From NCBI GenBank assembly GCA_003551785.1, contig PUNP01000032.1, forward strand, positions 1 through 13,132: a DNA stretch of 13,132 nt, in the 5' to 3' direction. Position numbers and translations under genes: made by a program. The notes under the pieces are model-generated. The model made no database searches. It had not been told where the DNA came from and worked only from the letters and a program-made list of their open reading frames with translations. Position 1 is the first letter of the stretch, and each line of letters begins with the position of its first letter. Source of the DNA: Candidatus Brocadiaceae bacterium (lineage in GTDB: Bacteria; Planctomycetota; Brocadiia; SM23-32). This document shows positions 7,508-13,132 of this stretch, piece by piece.

Positions 7508-7720
7508 ATGGATATTACCTGGGGTAAAATAGTTAGGATTATAGTGTTTTCCCTAATAGGGTCCGCTTGTGTTCTATCCCGGTTATATCTTGATAATAAA
7601 TTTGAAGAGTTTATCCCCCAGGAAGGCTTTGAAGCCGGTTTTATTGACTCATTATTTATTGACGCAGCCAGAACCGTAAAAGAAGAGTCTCGAGTTCAGG
7701 AGGGTGGAGATAATGAGTAA
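7508..7720 (+). CDS. Small single-pass membrane protein of the ABC module, unknown function
   Basis: A 70-residue protein with one hydrophobic segment (about 8-25), then a polar, mildly acidic tail containing EGFEAGFIDSLFIDAARTV. I do not recognise the family. Support that it is real comes from its position. It lies 30 bases after the helical-repeat gene and its TAA overlaps the start of the next gene by 8 bases, with the next gene's Shine-Dalgarno inside its last codons. Its own ATG has only a weak purine context (AAAGTGAATT). An accessory subunit or small anchor for the ABC complex is plausible but unproven. Confidence 0.6.
   Translation: MDITWGKIVRIIVFSLIGSACVLSRLYLDNKFEEFIPQEGFEAGFIDSLFIDAARTVKEESRVQEGGDNE
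7698..7703 (+). promoter_or_regulatory. Ribosome binding site fixing the DUF5658-like start
   Basis: AGGAGG, 9 bases before the ATG at 7713. The in-frame GTG at 7704 lies directly against this site and so is unlikely to be the start. Confidence 0.75.
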
Positions 7721-8069
7721 AACTTTTAATTCGAAAAACTATCTTGATCATTGTATTAATTCGAAACTTGTCAATGCCGAAGAACTTGCCGTTATAGGGG
7801 TGGTAATCATTCTACTTATGTCTGTACTTGATCTTGCCCTGACCATGTACAGCATATATACCGGGCCTTTTCAGGATAGCAACCCTATAGCCCAATTTAT
7901 AATAGATATTGGGGTACCGGAAGGCCTCGTTCTCCTCAAGGCGGTAGCCTGCGTTTTTTTCGCTTGGGTGTGTATCAAGCATAAGGATTTATTGTTGACA
8001 CAGGTGGGTGTTGGTTTTGCATGTTTTGTGCATTTTCTCCTTATGTTTTATTGGGCTATTGTATTTTAG
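7713..8069 (+). CDS. DUF5658-like small membrane protein
   Basis: A 118-residue protein with three hydrophobic segments (about 25-47, 70-88 and 93-115). It carries the spaced pattern I associate with DUF5658: an aspartate and threonine in the first helix (D40, T44), a DSNP turn (55-58) before the second, and a buried lysine (K76) in it. The molecular role of the family is not known to me. It is the last gene of the ABC module, overlaps the preceding gene by 8 bases (ATGAGTAA) and ends in TAG. No intrinsic terminator is obvious behind it. The family call rests on motif memory and should be tested by profile search. Confidence 0.7.
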   Translation: MSKTFNSKNYLDHCINSKLVNAEELAVIGVVIILLMSVLDLALTMYSIYTGPFQDSNPIAQFIIDIGVPEGLVLLKAVACVFFAWVCIKHKDLLLTQVGVGFACFVHFLLMFYWAIVF

Positions 8070-8427
8070 ACTTTTTGAGCAAGATGCCTTGTGAGTCTTG
8101 ATCGTTAAGTCCTGACTGAATGTTTGCCTTTCCCCGATCCTTAGTTTATAGTTATTTAATGGCTTTCCGCCACCTTTGCGGTGTTGAGATTGCGCAAACA
8201 AGTCGTAATGAACCACTATATGTTGAGTTTTTTTTGCCAGCAATCAGGAACAAGCAACTCTGTTCGTCATGATCTTTAATGCAAAGTCTTTTTGATCATT
8301 AAAACATCTGAAAGTTGAAGAGCCGCCATTAAAATCAACTATTCTTGTTACTGACCAATATCCTGAATATTTCGTTTTGCCCTTAACGTCACTCATTTTA
8401 AATAAACATTAAAGAGGAAAGTTTTGT
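8070..8427. other. Gene-free stretch upstream of DAHP synthase
   Basis: No supported ORF on either strand. It contains a T8 run near 8229-8236 without a good stem before it, a short inverted repeat AGTTGA/TCAACT (8313-8318 and 8335-8340), and the upstream copy of the 15-bp repeat shared with the end of the DAHP synthase gene (8291-8305). A promoter is expected here, but no box pair is strong. TTGAGA near 8184 with TAATGA 16 bases downstream is the best I found and is weak. Confidence 0.5.
8291..8320 (+). repeat. Upstream copy of a bipartite direct repeat flanking the DAHP synthase gene
   Basis: TTTGATCATTAAAAC (8291-8305) recurs exactly at 9439-9453. After a spacer of 5 or 6 bases a second match follows, AAAGTTGAAG (8311-8320) against AAACTTGAAG (9460-9469). 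The downstream copy spans the last codons and stop of the gene. In the equivalent frame the upstream copy reads QSLFDH-stop against RNFFDH-stop. Confidence 0.55.
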
Positions 8428-9450
8428 ATGATAATAGTTATGAATCCAGATGCATCAAAGGAGCAAATTGAACATGTTGTTGAGAAGGTTGAAACGCGAG
8501 GTTTGAATGCCTTGGTGACGCATGGAACTCAACGTGATGTTATTTGCTGTATAGGTGATGAAACTTGCCTGGACCGCGATTCTTTGGCGTCGATAAAAGG
8601 GGTTGAATCGGTTACCCCGATTTTAGCGCCATATAAAATGGCAAGCAAAGAGTTTCAGCGAGAACCGACAGAGATTAAGGTAGGTAAATGTAAATTTGGC
8701 GGGGAGGGTATCGGCGTTATCGCTGGACCATGTACCGTTGAATCCCGCGAGCAAATATTGGAAACAGCCCGGTACGTTAGAGAAAAAGGAGCAATTGCCT
8801 TGCGAGGAGGAGCCTTTAAACCACGAACCAGCCCTTATACTTTTCAGGGGCTGCGTGAAGAAGGACTGGAGTATCTCGCTTTAGCCAAAGAAGAAACGGG
8901 GTTGCCCATTGTAACGGAAGTAATGTCGCCCGAGCATGTGCCAATCGTAGGTAAATATGCAGATGTCTTACAAATTGGCACCCGTAATATGCAGAATTAT
9001 ATGCTGCTGGAAGCCGTAGGGAAAATTCAAAAACCGGTGGTCCTCAAGAGAGGTATATCGGCTACTTTAGAGGAATGGCTTCTGGCAGCCGAATACATCA
9101 TGTCGAACGGTAATAGAGATGTCATCCTTTGTGAGCGTGGTATAAGGACATTTGAGTCGCATACAAGGTTCACCCTTTCATTAAGTGTGATACCTGCGCT
9201 TAAAGATATGTCCCACCTGCCGATTATCGTTGATCCGAGTCATGGGACCGGGCATATGAGTATGGTCAGGGCGATGAGTAAAGCCTCTATCGCCGCCGGG
9301 GCTGATGGTTTACTTATCGAAGTTCACCCTGAACCGGAAAACGCTATGCTCGATGGAGCACAATCGGTTAATTTGCCTGAGTTCCAGCGTATTATGAGCG
9401 AGTGCTCCCCGGTTGCAAGTGCTGTCGGACGAAACTTCTTTGATCATTAA
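8428..9450 (+). CDS. aroF: 3-deoxy-7-phosphoheptulonate (DAHP) synthase, type I-beta with N-terminal regulatory domain
   Basis: First enzyme of the shikimate pathway, condensing phosphoenolpyruvate with erythrose 4-phosphate. The protein has 340 residues. Residues 1 to about 75 form a ferredoxin-like regulatory domain as in the Thermotoga enzyme, where it mediates feedback inhibition by tyrosine or phenylalanine. The remainder is the TIM barrel. Key motifs are GPCTVES (100-106), the PEP site KPRTSPYTFQG (131-141), KRG (207-209), DPSHGTG (269-275) and the metal/substrate residues around EVHPEPE and DGAQS (298-313). The cysteine of GPC, the lysines and the histidines expected for activity are present. 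AAGAGGAAA (8412-8420) supports the ATG. It appears to be its own transcription unit, with a terminator over its stop codon. The symbol aroF is used in the general sense for this branch. Confidence 0.95.
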   Translation: MIIVMNPDASKEQIEHVVEKVETRGLNALVTHGTQRDVICCIGDETCLDRDSLASIKGVESVTPILAPYKMASKEFQREPTEIKVGKCKFGGEGIGVIAGPCTVESREQILETARYVREKGAIALRGGAFKPRTSPYTFQGLREEGLEYLALAKEETGLPIVTEVMSPEHVPIVGKYADVLQIGTRNMQNYMLLEAVGKIQKPVVLKRGISATLEEWLLAAEYIMSNGNRDVILCERGIRTFESHTRFTLSLSVIPALKDMSHLPIIVDPSHGTGHMSMVRAMSKASIAAGADGLLIEVHPEPENAMLDGAQSVNLPEFQRIMSECSPVASAVGRNFFDH

Positions 9451-9483
9451 AACTCCCGCAAACTTGAAGGTTCGTCTTTTTTT
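9428..9483 (+). terminator. Intrinsic terminator overlapping the DAHP synthase stop codon
   Basis: GACGAAACTTC (9428-9438), inside the last codons, pairs with GAAGGTTCGTC (9466-9476) with a single A-G mismatch. The 27-nt loop holds the stop codon and the downstream repeat copy, and seven T residues follow (9477-9483). The long loop makes the efficiency uncertain. Confidence 0.65.
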
Positions 9484-9503
9484 ATATGATTTGATAAGAC
9501 AAC

Positions 9504-10127
9504 ATGTTAAATATTTATATCCTTCCGGTTGCTGCTTATTTATATGGTTCGATCCCTTTTGGCTTTTTAATAGCTAAAATAGTCAAGGGTGTGGATATTC
9601 GGGATACCGGCAGCGGGAACATTGGTGCTACAAATGCCGCGCGCGTATTAGGTTTTAAGTTTTTCCCTCTGATATTCCTTTTGGATTTTTCAAAAGGGTT
9701 TATCTGGGCTTTTCTCTCGCTTCAGGTTAGTGTGGGGATGAATGCCCACAACCCACCACTTTTAGCGGTATTGACGGCGTTAATTGCTATTTTGGGGCAT
9801 GTTTTCCCCGTTTTTTTGCATTTTAAGGGTGGCAAGGCTGTTGCTGCTGGAACCGGTGCATTTGCCGTCCTGGCACCCTGGTCCGTCTTAACCGCCGCTT
9901 TTGTGTGGGGACTCGTCTTTGTTTTTTTTAGGTATGTATCCCTGGCTTCCATCCTGGCGGCGGTTACACTTGGAATAAGTGTGTGGATTCCGTTTTTTAA
10001 CCCCGAACCTTTAGGGCAAGGAGTTTATCTTACGCTTTTTGCTTCCGCTGCCGGACTCATGATCCTGGCCCTTCATCGTGCTAATATCAAACGGCTGCTT
10101 TCAGGGAATGAACACAAAATACGTTAG
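9504..10127 (+). CDS. plsY: Acyl-phosphate:glycerol-3-phosphate acyltransferase
   Basis: Inner-membrane enzyme that transfers an acyl group from acyl-phosphate (made by PlsX) to glycerol 3-phosphate, giving lysophosphatidic acid, the first step of phospholipid synthesis. Length is 207 residues, normal for the family. All three conserved loops are present: YGSIPFG (14-20) with GSGNIGATN (36-44), the GHVFPVFLHFKGGKAVA block (98-113) containing the glycine-rich phosphate site, and the C-terminal HRANIKRLLSGNE (191-203). About five hydrophobic segments fit the known topology. The ATG at 9504 gives the standard short N-terminus. Its upstream context has only a weak Shine-Dalgarno sequence (GATAAGACA), and it sits 20 bases behind the aroF terminator. 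It ends in TAG. No plsX is in the window. Confidence 0.95.
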   Translation: MLNIYILPVAAYLYGSIPFGFLIAKIVKGVDIRDTGSGNIGATNAARVLGFKFFPLIFLLDFSKGFIWAFLSLQVSVGMNAHNPPLLAVLTALIAILGHVFPVFLHFKGGKAVAAGTGAFAVLAPWSVLTAAFVWGLVFVFFRYVSLASILAAVTLGISVWIPFFNPEPLGQGVYLTLFASAAGLMILALHRANIKRLLSGNEHKIR

Positions 10128-10128
10128 T

Positions 10129-10157
10129 TTGACAAAAAGGTTTTTTTGCGTTAATCT
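10129..10157 (+). promoter_or_regulatory. Possible sigma-70 promoter for the membrane protein gene
   Basis: A perfect -35 TTGACA (10129-10134), 17 bases, then TAATCT (10152-10157), which fits the -10 box only partly. It lies directly after plsY and 40 bases before the next start codon. Confidence 0.45.
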
Positions 10158-10186
10158 TTACGTGGATTTCTTAACTTTTTTATTAT

Positions 10187-10190
10187 GGAG
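10187..10190 (+). promoter_or_regulatory. Ribosome binding site deciding the membrane protein start
   Basis: GGAG, 6 bases before the ATG at 10197. It overlaps the other in-frame ATG at 10185, so the later codon is preferred. Confidence 0.65.
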
Positions 10191-10196
10191 ACGAAA

Positions 10197-11633
10197 ATGA
10201 GACATCGTAAAGGAAATTGGACTGATCTGTTTGCATCTCATGGGTTGGCTCTTGATGCTAAGAAGGTTTGGCTGGGTTTTATCGCGACTTTAGGGACTTT
10301 AGCCGTTATCTTCCTGGTTGGGTTGGTTTATAACCTCGCTGTCGGTGCTGATGAAATAACGAAAAATCCGAATTTGATTTCTTTGCTGCTTGCCGGTCAT
10401 TTGGGAACCGTTGCGTTGAATACTCTTAGCTTATTCAACCCCTTTGCCGTCGGATGGATACATTTTGCTTTTTCGGCTGTCTTTTATGTTCTGCTGCTGG
10501 GGGTGTGGACTTATTGCGGCAGCACTATTACCCGTCTTACAGCCCTTCAATATGCCCGAGATGACATACCCACTCTGAACGATGCTCTTGAAATGGTGCG
10601 TAAGAAGCGGAAAGCATTTTACTTTGCGCCTTTAACGCCGCTAATAGGAGTATTTTTATTCGGTCTCTGCAGCCAATTAGCTGGCTTAGTAGGTTCAATA
10701 CCCTGGGTTGGCCCATGGATACTTGCAGTACTGATACCTTTCGCGGTCTTGCCGGGAACTATTGTTCTGGTCTTTATCGCTGTATTAGGTGTTCTGAGCT
10801 TCGGCCTTATGATGCCTGCAATCAGCATAGGGGGGAAAGATGCTTTTGAAGGTTGGAGCAGCGCTTACAGCTATCTGCTTTGGGGGTTCAATAAATTTAT
10901 TTCTTACTCTGTTTTGGCATTAATACTGGGGGTAATCAGTATAGTGGCTGCGGCAGGAATTTCGGAACTCTTCATTTTGATATTGAACAGAACTTTATCT
11001 ATCGGTCTTATAGAGGGTGATATTATCTCGGTGGTGACTAACGATACCGGCATTTTCCGTTTGTCCCTGCTCCCTGTTGCAGAAACCGATATCGGTTTGC
11101 AAGTGGCTTCCTGGGTAACGGTTATCATCGCTTTAATTATACGACTATTAGTGCCCGCCTTCGCTTTTTCTTATTTATTCACCTCCAATACCATTATATG
11201 TTTCCTGATGCGTAAGCATGTTGATAAAATTGAAGTTGATGAAGTTTATTATGAAGAGGAGTCTATTGAAGATGAGTCGGAAGAGGGAGAGGTCGATGAA
11301 GATGATATTTCTGAGGCATCAGCGCCGGATGAACAAGCTGATGAAAAGGCTGAATCGGATGAAATGCAAGATGAAGAATCAACATCAGGTAATGCTGGAT
11401 TATCGGCAGAAGAGGATAAGGTTCATGAAGCCCGAGCAAACCAGGAACCCGTAATCGAATCTGAAGCCGATCACGAGCAGGGAAAAAGCGAAATCGAGAC
11501 TGATGGCGACGGTAATGCTGATGATGAAGCTGATTCAGACGTAAAAGATGCCGAATCAGATACTGATGTTGATGATCAAAATGCGGAGGAGGAGGAAAAT
11601 GATTCAGAAAAGGAAGAACGTAAGGATGATTAA
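10197..11633 (+). CDS. Polytopic membrane protein with a long acidic C-terminal tail, unknown function
   Basis: A 478-residue protein. The first 340 residues hold about six to seven hydrophobic segments (near 24-46, 86-108, 144-166, 171-206, 232-266 and 301-336). The motif FGLMMPAISIGGKDAFEGWSSAYSYL (202-227) resembles a conserved loop of large membrane proteins I recall from Planctomycetes and neighbouring phyla. I know no function for these. Residues 343-478 form a low-complexity tail in which nearly half the residues are aspartate or glutamate, with no cysteine, tryptophan or phenylalanine, so it is probably disordered. If it lies in the cytoplasm it could bind cations or basic partners. 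Start choice is ATG 10197 because of the GGAG site. ATG 10185 would add four residues. A DUF6485 gene follows after 24 bases. Confidence 0.8.
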   Translation: MRHRKGNWTDLFASHGLALDAKKVWLGFIATLGTLAVIFLVGLVYNLAVGADEITKNPNLISLLLAGHLGTVALNTLSLFNPFAVGWIHFAFSAVFYVLLLGVWTYCGSTITRLTALQYARDDIPTLNDALEMVRKKRKAFYFAPLTPLIGVFLFGLCSQLAGLVGSIPWVGPWILAVLIPFAVLPGTIVLVFIAVLGVLSFGLMMPAISIGGKDAFEGWSSAYSYLLWGFNKFISYSVLALILGVISIVAAAGISELFILILNRTLSIGLIEGDIISVVTNDTGIFRLSLLPVAETDIGLQVASWVTVIIALIIRLLVPAFAFSYLFTSNTIICFLMRKHVDKIEVDEVYYEEESIEDESEEGEVDEDDISEASAPDEQADEKAESDEMQDEESTSGNAGLSAEEDKVHEARANQEPVIESEADHEQGKSEIETDGDGNADDEADSDVKDAESDTDVDDQNAEEEENDSEKEERKDD

Positions 11634-11645
11634 CCGAATGTTAAA

Positions 11646-11651
11646 AAGGAG
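11646..11651 (+). promoter_or_regulatory. Ribosome binding site deciding the DUF6485 start
   Basis: AAGGAG, 6 bases before the ATG at 11658. The in-frame ATG at 11652 directly abuts the site and is too close. Confidence 0.75.
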
Positions 11652-11657
11652 ATGCAA

Positions 11658-11873
11658 ATGAACAACTGCAAGATCGATGAGAATAAAGATGATTGCCCTT
11701 GTTCTTTTACAAGCTGCGGTAAACATGGGGTTTGTTGTGATTGTCTCCGTTCTCATTTAAGCAAAAAACAACTTCCTGCCTGTGCGTTCCCTCCTGGCAC
11801 TGCCGCCACATCTGAACGTTCAATAGAGGAGTTTGTCAATTTATTTCAACATAAAGGTGGAGATTGGCTCTAA
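11658..11873 (+). CDS. DUF6485 cysteine-rich small protein
   Basis: A 71-residue cytoplasmic protein with eight cysteines in an ordered pattern: C4, C13-P-C15, C20, C26-C27-x-C29 and C42. H23 in KHGVCCDC and H33 in LRSHL could add ligands. The pattern CxC-x4-C-x2-HG-x-CC-x-C, then LPAC and a SIEEF C-terminus, fits what I remember of the DUF6485 family. A zinc or iron-sulfur site is likely from the cysteines, but no function is established to my knowledge. It lies between the acidic-tail membrane protein and the CorC-like gene with short gaps on both sides (24 and 3 bases), which suggests a shared transcript. It ends in TAA. Confidence 0.82.
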   Translation: MNNCKIDENKDDCPCSFTSCGKHGVCCDCLRSHLSKKQLPACAFPPGTAATSERSIEEFVNLFQHKGGDWL

Positions 11874-11876
11874 TAA

Positions 11877-12914
11877 GTGGTTAATGATCTTGCATTGCGG
11901 TTGGGGGTTTTATTTACTGCAAGTCTGTTATCGGCTTTCTTCAGTGCGGCTGAAACTGCGCTTTTTAGCCTGCGTTCAGAGGAGCTTGAACGTGAAAATG
12001 TGCAAGGCAGTAAAGTATTTGGGATTATAACAAAGCTGCGCGGTCGGCCGGAGCATTTATTGACGACTATTGTTTTGGCTAATATGGTATTCAACCTCCT
12101 TTTTTTCAGTGTATCCTACCTCCTTATCTATCAATACCGCAGTTCTCTATCATATTTTATGGTTTCTGCTGTTAGTGCAGGGAGTCTTCTTTTCCTCATC
12201 GTTTTTTGCGAAGTTATCCCCAAAAACCTCTCAGTTGCTTATGCTAAGCCTTTCAGCGTATTAGCTGCTTATCCTTTATTCATATTGCAAAAAATATTGT
12301 GGCCGATTTTACTCCCAGCTGAAAAGTTGACTTCTGCGTTCTCTAACTCTGCTGTCAGACTGCTTCCGGAACAGCCCAGCCTGCATCAGATGGAATTGCG
12401 AACTTTGATCGAACTCAGCGAAAGGGAAGGCGTTGTAGAGGAAGATGTTGCAGAGATGATAGCTGAAGTACTCGAGCTTTCTGACATATCAATCAGGGAA
12501 ATTTTAATACCCAGGGTTGATATGGTGTGTTTTGAGAAAGGGACATCTGCCGAAGAGATAAAAAATATTTTTAAAGAGAGCAAGCATACGCTTCTGCCGG
12601 TTTATGAAGGACGGATGGATAATATGTTGGGTGTTATTCATCTGCGTGATTTTATTTTTGCTGATGAAGCCGATTTTGATGTCCGATGCATAATACGAAA
12701 GATTCCTTTTATGCCTGAGTCTGCATCCGCCGAAGTCGCTCTCTATAATATGAGGGATAAACAATGTCGAATGGTCTTTGTTGTTGACGAATACGGCGCT
12801 CTGGAGGGGGTCTTGACTATCGAAGATATTATCGAAGAGGTGGTGGGGAACATTAAAGATGAGTTTGATGAGGTAGAAATACCAACAGTGAACAAAATTA
12901 ATGAGTCTGAATAG
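11877..12914 (+). CDS. CorC/HlyC-type CNNM-CBS membrane protein, ended early by an in-frame amber codon
   Basis: The family includes divalent-cation (Mg/Co) efflux-related membrane proteins. Residues 1 to about 165 are the CNNM (DUF21) membrane domain, with SAFFSAAETALFSL (19-32) and the CEVIPKN motif (111-117). Residues about 205-320 are the CBS pair (REILIPRVDMV, then VVDEYGALEGVLTIEDIIEEVVG), followed by IKDEFDE. The reading frame stops at TAG 12912-12914 after 345 residues, whereas relatives run to about 420. The missing CorC_HlyC domain continues in the same frame beyond the stop. The start is GTG 11877. A TAA lies just upstream in frame and no ATG is suitable. The only Shine-Dalgarno candidate, GGAG at 11859-11862, is rather distant. 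The CNNM and CBS parts look intact. Confidence 0.88.
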   Translation: MVNDLALRLGVLFTASLLSAFFSAAETALFSLRSEELERENVQGSKVFGIITKLRGRPEHLLTTIVLANMVFNLLFFSVSYLLIYQYRSSLSYFMVSAVSAGSLLFLIVFCEVIPKNLSVAYAKPFSVLAAYPLFILQKILWPILLPAEKLTSAFSNSAVRLLPEQPSLHQMELRTLIELSEREGVVEEDVAEMIAEVLELSDISIREILIPRVDMVCFEKGTSAEEIKNIFKESKHTLLPVYEGRMDNMLGVIHLRDFIFADEADFDVRCIIRKIPFMPESASAEVALYNMRDKQCRMVFVVDEYGALEGVLTIEDIIEEVVGNIKDEFDEVEIPTVNKINESE

Positions 12915-13130
12915 CTCCTGCGTGCCGATCTCAGCATCCGGGAGTGGAAAGAAGCATTCGCTATCGGAACTGATATCGAATTGCCGGCGGATACTGTCGG
13001 GGGGTTGGTGATGACGCTGCTTGAGAAAATACCTGCGCCCGGAGACAGAGTTGTTTATAACAATCTTGAATTCGAAGTCAAAAAAATGCACGGAAGGCGG
13101 ATTCGCACTATAAAGTTAACGTTATTGTGA
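12915..13130 (+). pseudogene. C-terminal CorC_HlyC domain separated from its gene by one amber codon
   Basis: The codon after the TAG continues in the same frame for 71 codons to a TGA at 13128-13130. It encodes LLRADLSIREWKEAFAI, ELPADTVGGLVMTLL, EKIPAPGDRVVY and FEVKKMHGRRIRTIKL, the transporter-associated CorC_HlyC domain normally fused after the CBS pair. No plausible start or ribosome site precedes it. With read-through the product would be 417 residues, the normal family length. The stretch shows no further stop or frameshift, so the interruption is recent, is a sequencing error, or is read through. A GTG at 13127 overlapping the TGA could begin another gene beyond the window. Confidence 0.8.
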
Positions 13131-13132
13131 AC

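Noticed and set aside
7989..8243. An 84-codon minus-strand open frame covering part of the gene-free stretch
   Set aside because: It overlaps the end of the DUF5658-like gene, is low-complexity basic in composition, and has no domain or clear ribosome site.
11218..11454. A basic 78-codon frame inside the acidic tail region
   Set aside because: It is the frame-shifted shadow of the GAT/GAA-rich repeat coding for the acidic tail.
12912..12914. Global reassignment of UAG to an amino acid in this organism
   Set aside because: trpS, the helical-repeat gene, the DUF5658-like gene and plsY all end at UAG at the expected family length.
12504..13091. A 195-codon open frame on the minus strand opposite the CorC-like gene
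   Set aside because: It lies antisense to clearly coding CBS and CorC_HlyC domains, has no ribosome site or recognisable motif, and its length follows from the codon composition of the opposite strand.
1..13132. CRISPR arrays, insertion sequences, tRNA or rRNA genes
   Set aside because: I saw no regularly spaced repeats, transposase motifs, terminal inverted repeats, or tRNA/rRNA signatures.

Overview
The window is a bacterial chromosomal segment of moderate G+C content, by eye somewhat below 50%. All supported genes lie on the + strand and are closely packed in short runs. Fused E1 alpha/beta dehydrogenases, DUF6485 and DUF5658 small proteins, and the kind of large polytopic membrane protein seen here are common in PVC-superphylum and allied candidate-phylum genomes (Lentisphaerota, Omnitrophota, Auribacterota type). 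That placement is an inference with low confidence. Several genes have no recognisable Shine-Dalgarno sequence, while others have a clear one. UAA, UGA and UAG are all used as ordinary stops.

Region 1 (1-4531) is central metabolism. It begins inside the C-terminal part of a thiamine-diphosphate dehydrogenase E1, apparently a fused alpha/beta polypeptide whose start lies outside the window. A class I aminotransferase resembling LL-diaminopimelate aminotransferase, tryptophanyl-tRNA synthetase and a PfkB-family (KDG kinase-like) sugar kinase follow. A strong intrinsic terminator closes this block at 4493-4531.

Region 2 (4532-8069) is the most interesting part. A gene-free stretch of about 430 bp holds a near-consensus sigma-70 promoter (TTGACA-17-TATTAT). 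Downstream of it are about 120 nt that can fold into several hairpins and end in a possible weak terminator, so this is either a small RNA or a regulated leader. It is followed by nested inverted repeats. Then comes a compact five-gene module with overlapping or near-overlapping ends: an ABC ATPase, an ABC-2 permease, a membrane-anchored helical-repeat protein, a 70-residue single-pass membrane protein and a DUF5658-like membrane protein. The first three recall the PilG/PilH/PilI accessory transporter of Myxococcus type IV pili, but no pilin gene is visible here.

Region 3 (8070-10127) starts with a 358-bp gene-free leader. Next is a type I-beta DAHP synthase with an N-terminal regulatory domain, whose terminator straddles its own stop codon, and then plsY. 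A 15-bp sequence at the end of the DAHP synthase gene recurs in the leader upstream of it.

Region 4 (10128-13132) has a polytopic membrane protein with a very acidic tail of about 136 residues, a cysteine-rich DUF6485 protein, and a CorC/HlyC-type CNNM-CBS protein. The last has a single in-frame amber codon separating the CBS pair from an otherwise intact C-terminal CorC_HlyC domain that runs in the same frame almost to the window edge.
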